Source: JBHPCZ01 sp042573625
Lineage (GTDB): Bacteria > Desulfobacterota > Desulfobacteria > Desulfobacterales > UBA11574
Direction: 5' to 3'
NCBI GenBank assembly: GCA_042573625.1
Contig: JBHPCZ010000111.1
Span: forward strand, 1 to 10,861
DNA: 10,861 nt
In this document: one piece after another, positions 1-6,046 of the stretch
How the letters are laid out: every line of letters begins with the position of its first letter
Position numbering within the stretch: the first letter of the stretch is position 1
Made by a program: the position numbers and the translations under genes
Notes under the pieces: model-generated
Told to the model about the DNA's origin: nothing
Databases searched by the model: none
What the model saw: only the letters and a program-made list of their open reading frames with translations

Positions 1-1
1 G

Positions 2-1396
2 CCTGAAATCATAAAAGAACTGCGCCTCAAAACATACGGGTTCCATCTTTTACCGCGAAACCCCTCTTCTTTTACGCCCTTTCCCGACGGACGTTACCTG
101 TTTATGGGCCCGGACCGGGAAGCCACCCGCCGCGAAATAGGAAAGTTCAGCCCAAAAGACGCCGAAGCATTTCCGCGGTATGAAAAAATGCTCGAAAAGC
201 TTGCAGCGGTTATTGAACCGACGCTCGATCAAACCCCTCCGGACCCGTTTTCTTTTGATATCCGCTCATGGTTCCATCTTATTAAGATCGGCCTGCGGGC
301 TCGCCGACTCGGAAAGGACATCTACCGGCTTGCTGCAATGCTGACCGGGCCGGCCTCTGCTTTCCTTGACGAGTGGTTTGAAAGTGAAGAACTCAAAGTG
401 ACACTGGCCACAGACGCCATCATCGGCGCGATGGCAAGTCCTTCAAGCCAGGGGACCGCATACATCCTTTTTCACCATGTTATGGGTGAAACTGAGGGAG
501 CCCAGGGCGTCTGGGCCTACGTCCGGGGGGGCATGGGAGCACTGAGCAATGCCATTTCCGGGGCGGCCAAAGATATGGGTGTTGAATTGCGTATTGAATG
601 CCCGGTATCCGAAGTCATGGTTGAAAATGGGACAGTGCAGGGTGTCGTTACCGAGGCCGGTGAAGAGATTAAAGCCGGCATCGTACTTTCTAACGCCGAT
701 CCGAAAATAACCTTCACCCGGCTCTTGCCCAGGGACGCACTTCCAGAGGACTTTGTCCGGCGTATTGAATCCATCGACTTTTCGAGCGCCACGTTTAAGT
801 TAAACCTTGCCCTTTCGAAACTGCCTGACTTTAAAGCCCTTCCGGGAAAAACTCCCGGGCCGCAACACCGGGGCACCATTCATGTTTCACCGACAATGGA
901 TTGGATTGAAAACGCGTACGAAGACGCAAGACGGGGTTATCCCTCCAGACAGCCCATACTCGAATGTACGATTCCATCTGTACTCGATAACAGCCTGGCG
1001 CCTTTTGGACAACACGTCATGAGCATTTTCGTTCAGTACGCACCGTATCAACTGAAAGAGGGACACTGGGATGATGAAAAGGTGGTGTTTGCCGATCGAT
1101 GCGTTGATTTGATCGAAGAATACGCTCCTGGCTTTCGAGCTTCGATCATTGCCATGGATCCTATTTCACCACTGGATTTGGAGCGGGAATTCTCACTCAC
1201 CGGAGGTAACATTTTTCATGGCGCCATGACGCCCCATCAACTTTACTTCCAGCGACCTCTAGGCGGTTGGGCAAGGTATCGAACGCCGATAAAAGGTTTC
1301 TACCTCTGTGGCGCGGGAGCGCATCCCGGCGGTGGCGTTATCGGCGCCTGCGGTCGAAATGCGGCCCGTGAGGCAATCCGGGATCGATTATGGTAA
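2..1396 (+). CDS. PYROXD2-like / phytoene-desaturase-family FAD oxidoreductase (5' partial)
   Basis: The reading frame is open from base 2, so the gene enters the window from the left; 464 residues are visible and the N-terminal dinucleotide-binding GxGxxG segment lies outside. An internal ATG at 104 is not the start, because the 34 codons before it match the family (the PSSFTPFPDGRYLF stretch). The visible part has the family's middle substrate domain, a conserved GGMGALSNAI helix start, and a C-terminal FAD-closing motif (GFYLCGAGAHPGGGVIGACG, near residues 430-450). These features fit the phytoene dehydrogenase-like group that includes animal PYROXD2, a family of NAD(P)/FAD amine-oxidase-fold proteins of roughly 520-580 residues. 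No carotenoid genes are nearby, so a role in carotenoid desaturation is not supported and the substrate is unknown. The next gene starts 161 bp downstream on the same strand. Confidence 0.9.
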   Translation, partial: PEIIKELRLKTYGFHLLPRNPSSFTPFPDGRYLFMGPDREATRREIGKFSPKDAEAFPRYEKMLEKLAAVIEPTLDQTPPDPFSFDIRSWFHLIKIGLRARRLGKDIYRLAAMLTGPASAFLDEWFESEELKVTLATDAIIGAMASPSSQGTAYILFHHVMGETEGAQGVWAYVRGGMGALSNAISGAAKDMGVELRIECPVSEVMVENGTVQGVVTEAGEEIKAGIVLSNADPKITFTRLLPRDALPEDFVRRIESIDFSSATFKLNLALSKLPDFKALPGKTPGPQHRGTIHVSPTMDWIENAYEDARRGYPSRQPILECTIPSVLDNSLAPFGQHVMSIFVQYAPYQLKEGHWDDEKVVFADRCVDLIEEYAPGFRASIIAMDPISPLDLEREFSLTGGNIFHGAMTPHQLYFQRPLGGWARYRTPIKGFYLCGAGAHPGGGVIGACGRNAAREAIRDRLW

Positions 1397-1545
1397 TCTG
1401 GTTTTTTCATTCTTGACTCTCTGCATTTTCCTGTGTTTCCATGGTTCTAAAACGCCATTGAATTCAAATATAGGTACATACCGCAAAGGTCATGTCTTTT
1501 TCTGAAAGGCGATATGCTGATCGATTCAAAATCGAAATCAGCCCC

Positions 1546-1554
1546 GGGAGGTGA
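1546..1554 (+). promoter_or_regulatory. Strong ribosome binding site of the PLP enzyme gene
   Basis: GGGAGGTGA ends 3 bp before the ATG at 1558; the GGAGG core leaves about 6 bp. It fixes the start codon of the following gene. A weak hairpin (CGATT at 1522-1526, AATCG at 1530-1534) lies just upstream. Confidence 0.7.
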
Positions 1555-1557
1555 GAA

Positions 1558-2781
1558 ATGAAACCATTCAATCCAGAGCAGGCGTTGTGGGAAACCCGCC
1601 GGGAATTCGGTGAACACGGCGGTGTTACCCCATCCATCGCCAGATCTTCAACCTTTACGGTTATAGATCCGGCCGCAATGCCGGAAATTTTCCAAGGCCT
1701 CAGAGGGCCGGACAAGGGGGGATGCTTTCTTTACAGCAGGCACTTTAATCCAACGGTGGATGTTCTGGCGCGGTACATATCTGCGATGGAAGGAACCGAG
1801 TTTGCGGTTTGTACAGCAAGCGGAATGTCGGCCATCTCCTGCACCCTGCTGCAGCTCTGTCGAAGCGGTGATCACATTGTATCCAGCGACACCGTTTATG
1901 GCGGAACCCATGCGCTTCTGGGAGAGCTTTTTCCGGAGATGGGCATCACCACAACCTTTGTCGATCCCGTGGATACCGCCGCTTTCGAAAAGGCCATTTT
2001 GCCTCGTACTCGGGTCATCTACGCCGAAACCGTAGGAAATCCGACGCTCAAAGTTGCTGATATTCAGGCACTTTCACAACTGGCGAACAAGAGAGGGCTT
2101 GCGCTGGTTATTGACAATACCTTTATGCCCATGGTCGTCTCACCGGCAAGGCTCGGCGCCGATATTGTGATCTCGTCCATGACAAAGTTTATCAACGGCG
2201 CAAGCGATGTTATTGCCGGTGTCATCTGTGCCAGCAGAGAATTTATTTACAAACTGATGGATCTTCATACCGGTCGCGTAATGCTCCTAGGCCCTACTAT
2301 GGACCCGCGGATTGCCTATGATATTATTCAGCGCTTGCCTCACCTGGCGATCCGAATGCGGGAACACTGCATGCGCGCCAGGGCGATTGCAGAACATCTC
2401 CAGGAAATTGGGGTGCCGGTAACCTATCCCGGGTTGCCGTCGCACCCCCAACACGAACTTATCAAATCCATGGTTAACCCGGGATACGGCTATGGCGGTA
2501 TGCTCACCATTGACTGCGATACAAGAGAAAAAGCGGAAGAACTCATGTTCATACTACAGAACACGGAAAGATTTGGCCTCATCGCCGTTTCCCTGGGTTA
2601 TTATGACACCCTGATATCCTGCTCAGGATCATCGACTTCTTCTGAAATTCCGCCGGAGGATCAATTCAAGATGGGCCTTTCTCCCGGGTTGATAAGGATG
2701 GCGATCGGTTTTACGGGAAGCCTTGATGCCCGTATTGAGCAGATTGAGCGCGCAGTTCGAGCGGTTGGTTTGGTGGATTAA
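1558..2781 (+). CDS. Cys/Met-metabolism PLP-dependent enzyme (gamma-lyase/gamma-synthase fold type I), substrate uncertain
   Basis: This 407-residue protein has the normal length and landmarks of the cystathionine gamma-synthase / cystathionine gamma-lyase / methionine gamma-lyase family (a cytosolic tetramer with PLP as cofactor). Visible landmarks are YSR at 59-61 (phosphate contact from the neighbouring subunit), ASGMSA at 88-92, YGGT at 114-117, the pyridine-nitrogen Asp in DNTFMP at 186, the PLP lysine in SSMTKFINGASDV (K210), and a carboxylate-binding Arg at 380. The Cys that is diagnostic of methionine gamma-lyase (Cys116 in the Pseudomonas enzyme) is Gly116 here. The usual SLGG-VES loop is replaced by SLGYYDT followed by a Ser-rich segment (352-362). 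It may be a gamma-lyase acting on methionine, cystathionine or a related thioether, or an O-acyl-homoserine sulfhydrylase-like enzyme; the sequence does not decide. An ATG preceded by GGGAGGTGA sets the start. Confidence 0.9.
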   Translation: MKPFNPEQALWETRREFGEHGGVTPSIARSSTFTVIDPAAMPEIFQGLRGPDKGGCFLYSRHFNPTVDVLARYISAMEGTEFAVCTASGMSAISCTLLQLCRSGDHIVSSDTVYGGTHALLGELFPEMGITTTFVDPVDTAAFEKAILPRTRVIYAETVGNPTLKVADIQALSQLANKRGLALVIDNTFMPMVVSPARLGADIVISSMTKFINGASDVIAGVICASREFIYKLMDLHTGRVMLLGPTMDPRIAYDIIQRLPHLAIRMREHCMRARAIAEHLQEIGVPVTYPGLPSHPQHELIKSMVNPGYGYGGMLTIDCDTREKAEELMFILQNTERFGLIAVSLGYYDTLISCSGSSTSSEIPPEDQFKMGLSPGLIRMAIGFTGSLDARIEQIERAVRAVGLVD

Positions 2782-2834
2782 CTTACTTGCAGATTATCTG
2801 TACAATTGCTGATAAAGAACACTGAGGGATGATT

Positions 2835-3266
2835 ATGCTGTCCAAATTTAATAATGAGGTTCTATCAAAAGGACCTGACGCTGTCCTGCCGCAGAATTTA
2901 AGTCGCGAATGGCTCAACACGCTGCACAATATTGCAGAGGATTTTCTTGACATTAACTTCAGCCTTGATGAATGCGGAGATCTGCAAGAGATTGCGGATC
3001 CGATACTGGCAACCTGCGTCTATGAAATAGTAAGACACCAGTACGGCGATACAAGCAGCGTCTCTACAGAAGAAATACTTGAAAAGATGGCAATCTATGC
3101 CATCTCTATTTCCATGGAAGCGGTCAACAGGGAGTCGGATATTGGGTTGGATCTTCCAAATCTTGACAATATCCTCTCCATAGACAGAGTCATTGCTTTT
3201 AAGGAGATCAATCCGGATTTTATCAAACTCCTTGAGCAGGCCTGTGTTATCCGGGACTCAAGTTAA
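2835..3266 (+). CDS. Hypothetical acidic helical protein, 143 aa
   Basis: I do not recognise this protein. The start is placed at the ATG at 2835 because GAGGG (2824-2828) lies 6 bp upstream; the in-frame ATG at 2829 touches that site and is less likely. It begins MLSKFNNEVL, is acidic, has no signal peptide, membrane segment or Cys/His metal cluster, and is predicted by eye to be mostly alpha-helical (for example DLQEIADPILATCVYEIVRHQ and EEILEKMAIYAISISMEAV). Codon use resembles its neighbours. It starts 53 bp after the PLP enzyme with no visible terminator between, so the two are probably co-transcribed, which suggests but does not prove a linked role. It is convergent with the LysR gene, whose stop is 50 bp away. 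Confidence 0.75.
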   Translation: MLSKFNNEVLSKGPDAVLPQNLSREWLNTLHNIAEDFLDINFSLDECGDLQEIADPILATCVYEIVRHQYGDTSSVSTEEILEKMAIYAISISMEAVNRESDIGLDLPNLDNILSIDRVIAFKEINPDFIKLLEQACVIRDSS

Positions 3267-3316
3267 TGAAGATACCATAATGTCAAAGAAAAGATTGTAT
3301 TAAGGGTCGTATAAAA

Positions 3317-4231
3317 TCACCTGCTTGCAGCATTATTTGCGGGCGTTTCGCTAAACAATATATTGATAAGGGCATTCTTGTATGACGGCAGTGTTTTATC
3401 CTTCCTCATCACCACAGCGATATAATCGGGTTTAAACAGATGATTCATTGACAGAAACGCCAAGTTTCTCTGCTTTAACTCCGGCAAATCCTTGATGATG
3501 GTACCAAAGGATATACCGAGTCCCATTTCGACATATCTAGAGCTTAACTCTACGTTAGATGATTCCATAATGACGTGGTAATCGATGGCCAGCTTTTGAA
3601 ACCGCTCTTCCAGCCGCTTGCGATAGGTATATTTGAGATTTTTTGGCGGTAGGATCAGGGGATATTTCGCAATCTGCTTCAGGGAAACTCTTTTTGCCTT
3701 GGTCAGGGAGTGACCCGCGGGTGTCACCACGACGGTTCCCACCTTTTTCCACCGGAGCGATATCAGATCTGCCGGGGCATTGGATTCCAGCACCAGACCA
3801 AAATCGATATCCCCGTTTTTTACAAGATCGAGGACACCTCGCTGTGATCGGTCGAGTATGGACAGCTCGACATTCGGGAATTGTTTGATATATTTTTTCA
3901 GCGCAAGCGGGAATAAGTGGTAGAGGGTTGTAAAGGGCGCGGCGATTCTCAAACGCCCTTTTTGTATACCTTTCAGCTCGTTGAGTTCTTCGGTAAGGGA
4001 ATCGTATTTTTCCAGAATGGTTTCTGAAAAATTAAAGAACCGTTCGCCGGCGGAAGTGAGACGCAACCTGCGCCTGCCGATCCTTTCCAGCAGCTGGCAT
4101 TCCAGTTCATTTTCAAGATTTTTGATCTGTTGACTCAAAGCTGACTGGGTACGAAATGTGGCTTCTGCCGCTTTTGTAAAGCTGCCCAGCTTGGCCACAT
4201 GGTAAAACCCGATGATTTGCTGCCACTCCAT
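3317..4231 (-). CDS. LysR-family transcriptional regulator (CysB-like effector domain)
   Basis: This is a 304-residue protein with standard LysR architecture. The N-terminal winged helix-turn-helix covers about residues 1-60 (GSFTKAAEATFRTQSALSQQ, then LENELECQLLER and LTSAGERFF), followed by a linker helix and a periplasmic-binding-protein-like effector domain from about residue 90. The effector half contains IDFGLVLE, VVVTPAGHSL, KYPLILPP and RYVEMGLGISFGTI, a pattern closest to CysB/Cbl-type regulators, although the ligand cannot be read from sequence. It is divergent from the FlK-like thioesterase with 101 bp between starts, the typical arrangement for a LysR protein controlling the divergent gene and itself. 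The start ATG has only a modest AAGG 9 bp upstream, fitting low expression. Confidence 0.93.
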   Translation of the reverse strand: MEWQQIIGFYHVAKLGSFTKAAEATFRTQSALSQQIKNLENELECQLLERIGRRRLRLTSAGERFFNFSETILEKYDSLTEELNELKGIQKGRLRIAAPFTTLYHLFPLALKKYIKQFPNVELSILDRSQRGVLDLVKNGDIDFGLVLESNAPADLISLRWKKVGTVVVTPAGHSLTKAKRVSLKQIAKYPLILPPKNLKYTYRKRLEERFQKLAIDYHVIMESSNVELSSRYVEMGLGISFGTIIKDLPELKQRNLAFLSMNHLFKPDYIAVVMRKDKTLPSYKNALINILFSETPANNAASR

Positions 4232-4252
4232 TTAAATAAGCCTTGTTAATGT

Positions 4253-4264
4253 ATTTAATTAAAT
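4253..4264. promoter_or_regulatory. Candidate LysR operator: 12-bp perfect palindrome between lysR and the thioesterase gene
   Basis: ATTTAATTAAAT is a perfect palindrome, followed at once by a second palindrome AATTAATT (4266-4273). Together they give a longer dyad, TTAATT / AATTAA, centred on 4263. It lies in the divergent spacer directly upstream of a -35-like TTGACT. AT-rich dyads here are typical LysR targets, but AT-rich DNA makes palindromes by chance, so binding is an inference. Confidence 0.35.
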
Positions 4265-4272
4265 CAATTAAT

Positions 4273-4300
4273 TTGACTTATTTTTGGTTAGCAGAAATAT
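4273..4300 (+). promoter_or_regulatory. Candidate sigma70 promoter of the FlK-like thioesterase gene
   Basis: TTGACT (4273-4278) is a good -35. The -10 is weak: AAATAT at 4295-4300 after a 16-bp spacer. A poor -10 beside a good -35 is common for promoters that need an activator such as the adjacent LysR protein. The expected transcript starts about 25 bp before the ATG at 4333. Confidence 0.35.
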
Positions 4301-4332
4301 TGATTAAAAACAACTTGAAATGGAGGTGCATC

Positions 4333-4758
4333 ATGAAAGATTCTTTGAAACCCGGCCTGACGTTTAAATTTGAATTCAAAGTTCCGGAAAACAAAACCGT
4401 ACCGTATCTTTTTCCTGAATCGTCCGAGTTCCAAGCCATGCCCAAAGTTCTGGCAACCGGGTTTATGGTAGGCTTATTTGAGTGGGTCTGTATTCAGGCA
4501 ATCAACCCTCATATCGATTGGCCCAATGAGCAAACGGTTGGTATCGATGTCAAGTTCAATCATATCGCTGCGACCCCTCCCGGGCTGACCGTAACGGTAA
4601 ACGTGAAACTAGAGTCGATGGAAGGCCGGAAACTTTCCTTTTCAATTGTTGCCGATGACGGCGTTGATAAAATCTCTGAGGGGACCCATGACCGATTCAT
4701 TATCGATGCAGCTAAATTCAATGCCAAAGTGGCGGCCAAGATCAATTTCGGTGAATAA
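4333..4758 (+). CDS. FlK-like acyl-CoA thioesterase (hot-dog fold)
   Basis: This 141-residue protein is very like fluoroacetyl-CoA thioesterase FlK of Streptomyces cattleya, which hydrolyses fluoroacetyl-CoA to fluoroacetate and CoA and so prevents lethal synthesis. From memory of FlK, shared segments include the MKD start, PESxEF, ATGFMVGLxEW, AATPPGLTVTV, DGVD, GTHxR and KFNAKV. The catalytic residues are kept: Thr42, Glu50 and His77 (FlK His76, after a one-residue insertion), plus Arg121. The FlK gate residue Phe36 is Met36 here, while Phe33 is kept, so the natural substrate may be another short or toxic acyl-CoA. The frame is open upstream to 4243, but the start is set at the ATG at 4333 by TGGAGGTG (4321-4328), and alignment with FlK begins exactly there. 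LysR is divergent upstream and TetR convergent downstream. Confidence 0.88.
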   Translation: MKDSLKPGLTFKFEFKVPENKTVPYLFPESSEFQAMPKVLATGFMVGLFEWVCIQAINPHIDWPNEQTVGIDVKFNHIAATPPGLTVTVNVKLESMEGRKLSFSIVADDGVDKISEGTHDRFIIDAAKFNAKVAAKINFGE

Positions 4759-4799
4759 TGCCGTCCTTAAGCTTTTTCATGATTTCAAATCCGTTCATT

Positions 4800-4826
4800 T
4801 GTTATACGTTCATAACATCTCTTTTT
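4800..4826 (+). terminator. Weak candidate terminator after the thioesterase gene
   Basis: TGTTAT (4800-4805) and ATAACA (4812-4817) form an inverted repeat with a 6-base loop, followed by a T-rich run TCTCTTTTT. The stem is AT-rich and only 6 bp, so it is at best a weak intrinsic terminator; it could instead be a protein-binding dyad. Confidence 0.25.
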
Positions 4827-4842
4827 CGTTGAATTTAATGCA

Positions 4843-4871
4843 GATATACCGTTCGGTATTTCTTTAGGCAA
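4843..4871 (-). promoter_or_regulatory. Second TetR-type operator inside a promoter-like element, downstream of tetR
   Basis: ATACCG (4846-4851) and CGGTAT (4854-4859) form a perfect inverted repeat around TT. On the minus strand the repeat sits in a promoter-like frame: TTGCCT (4866-4871), a 17-bp spacer, then TATATC (4843-4848). This resembles the operator-in-spacer layout of the tetR promoter and shares the ATACC...GGTAT core. It points left, away from tetR, into the convergent spacer, where only an 18-codon open frame (4742-4798) follows. It is either a second operator site for the same TetR protein or the surviving promoter of a lost target gene. Confidence 0.5.
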
Positions 4872-4876
4872 AACAA

Positions 4877-5470
4877 TTAAATTCTCAATTCATTATTTAC
4901 CAGGTGAATGATATGATCGATGTTACGGCTCAAATGGATCGTGTTACCGGTCGCTTTCGACAGCATAACCCCGCCTTCTATCAAGGATACGAAAACAGAT
5001 GCGAATTGCTCGGGTGTGGCATTCCGGTTGATCTGGTTACGTTTAATGCCGCTGTTAACTATTCGGGAGACGTTGTTTATCCAGTTTTCGATGGCTTTTG
5101 CTACTCTACTTTTTAAAGGGAGATGAACATTGTCTGAATCAATGGCGCCATTCAATACAGGGCATCCACCCTTCCTAGAAATTTCCGCAAACTCGTCCAG
5201 ATACAAATTAGCAAATGCGATGAGTTTGTCACAGGCGTTTTCTTTTGAGAGAACGGCATTCCGGATTTTTTCCGAAATTTCAGCAAGATTATAGTCTAAA
5301 GCCGCAAGGGCAATCTCGTCTTTATCTTTGAAATTGCCGTAAATCGCGCCTTTGGTCATGTTGATGGCCTTGGTCAACTGCGACATGCTGGTTCCTTTGT
5401 AGCCATGCATATTGAAGATAGGCGCTGCCTGTTTGATGATGTAATTCTTGGTTTCTTCAGCCTTGCTCAT
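4877..5470 (-). CDS. TetR/AcrR-family transcriptional repressor
   Basis: This 197-residue protein (counted from the ATG at 5470) has the normal TetR size. The N-terminal helix-turn-helix spans about residues 8-55 and includes FNMHGYKGTSMSQLTKAI and MTKGAIYGNFKDKDE, the recognition-helix signature. The C-terminal ligand domain carries a GGCPVLNGAIDSD segment near 101-113, seen in many AcrR-type repressors of unknown inducer. Two ATGs are possible: 5476 lies only 2 bp from the AAAGG site, 5470 lies 8 bp from it and is preferred. The protein almost certainly represses its own gene, because a perfect inverted repeat fills its promoter. It is convergent with the thioesterase gene, so that enzyme is not an obvious target of the upstream operator. 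Confidence 0.93.
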   Translation of the reverse strand: MSKAEETKNYIIKQAAPIFNMHGYKGTSMSQLTKAINMTKGAIYGNFKDKDEIALAALDYNLAEISEKIRNAVLSKENACDKLIAFANLYLDEFAEISRKGGCPVLNGAIDSDNVHLPLKSRVAKAIENWINNVSRIVNSGIKRNQINRNATPEQFASVFVSLIEGGVMLSKATGNTIHLSRNIDHIIHLVNNELRI

Positions 5471-5495
5471 TTTCATAGCCTTTCACTTTAGAAAT

Positions 5496-5524
5496 AAAAT
5501 ATACCGAAAGGTATATTTTGTCAA
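5496..5524 (-). promoter_or_regulatory. tetR promoter with built-in operator
   Basis: On the minus strand TTGACA (5519-5524), exactly 17 bp, then TATTTT (5496-5501) form a near-consensus sigma70 promoter. The spacer and -10 are covered by a perfect inverted repeat with 10-bp arms, AAAATATACC (5496-5505) and GGTATATTTT (5510-5519), around GAAA. A bound TetR dimer would block RNA polymerase. The 5' leader is about 20 bp. Confidence 0.8.
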
Positions 5525-5591
5525 GGCTTCTTTCTAATCCAGGTTTACAAGACAATCAAAGACGACTTTTTTTGTGGGAGGTCGTAAAATT

Positions 5592-5651
5592 ATGTTGCCA
5601 GAGAAGGCCCTGTCAAAGGTATTTAAAAAGGAATATTTTATGATGAAATAA
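5592..5651 (+). CDS. Possible 19-codon ORF divergent from tetR (leader peptide or gene remnant)
   Basis: ATG at 5592, preceded by GGGAGGT (5576-5582) about 10 bp upstream, opens a short frame MLPEKALSKVFKKEYFMMK that ends in TAA. The ribosome binding site is strong for so short a frame. It lies where a TetR-controlled divergent gene would be expected, so it may be the 5' stub of a deleted target gene. No matching downstream frame is seen, and it could also be chance. ACGAC (5562-5566) can pair with GTCGT (5581-5585), enclosing the ribosome binding site. Confidence 0.25.
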   Translation: MLPEKALSKVFKKEYFMMK

Positions 5652-6046
5652 GCACTTTTCAGATTGCAGATACCACTTCTCAACAGCTTGCATCATAGTT
5701 ACTTGCAATTATCTGAGAGGCGGGGAGTTTTTATCATAAAGCTTTATAAATTAGCGAAATGGATGATATCGTTAGAAAGAACAGACACATTGCGCACATC
5801 TTACATCGCAAGAGGTCTCCATTCGTTAAGCGAACCAACTGTTTTTACTATGAAAGCCTCTGTTGTTTTTTACGAGCCTTTATACACGAGTTCACACGGT
5901 TTGAAAGATGATTATCCATGGAACGACTTAACAGCGAAAACTCCCCGACTGCTCAATTACCTATATTTTTTTAAATAGATATGCGATTATGGTATCTAAA
6001 GAATTATAGTTCTATATACAAACCATCTCAAAAATGCATCTGAAAA
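5652..6046. other. Intergenic stretch with no convincing gene
   Basis: This AT-rich spacer between the tetR side and the end of carB holds only a 104-codon frame on the plus strand (5664-5978). That frame starts with TTG, has no ribosome binding site and shows no recognisable motif, so it is not called. No strong terminator for carB was found; AGAA/TTCT around 6010-6023 is too small to count. A small RNA cannot be excluded. Confidence 0.4.

Noticed and set aside
517..879. Minus-strand frame inside the FAD oxidoreductase
   Set aside because: It is an antisense shadow of a well-supported gene, with no ribosome binding site or motif.
3267..3316. Bidirectional terminator between the convergent 143-aa gene and lysR
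   Set aside because: No stem-loop with a T tract is visible in the 50-bp spacer.
4243..4332. N-terminal extension of the thioesterase
   Set aside because: Upstream in-frame codons have no ribosome binding site and overlap the promoter region; the homologous start MKD at 4333 has a strong one.
5664..5978. 104-codon plus-strand open frame
   Set aside because: It starts with TTG, has no ribosome binding site, shows no motif or coherent composition, and lies in AT-rich spacer; most likely chance.
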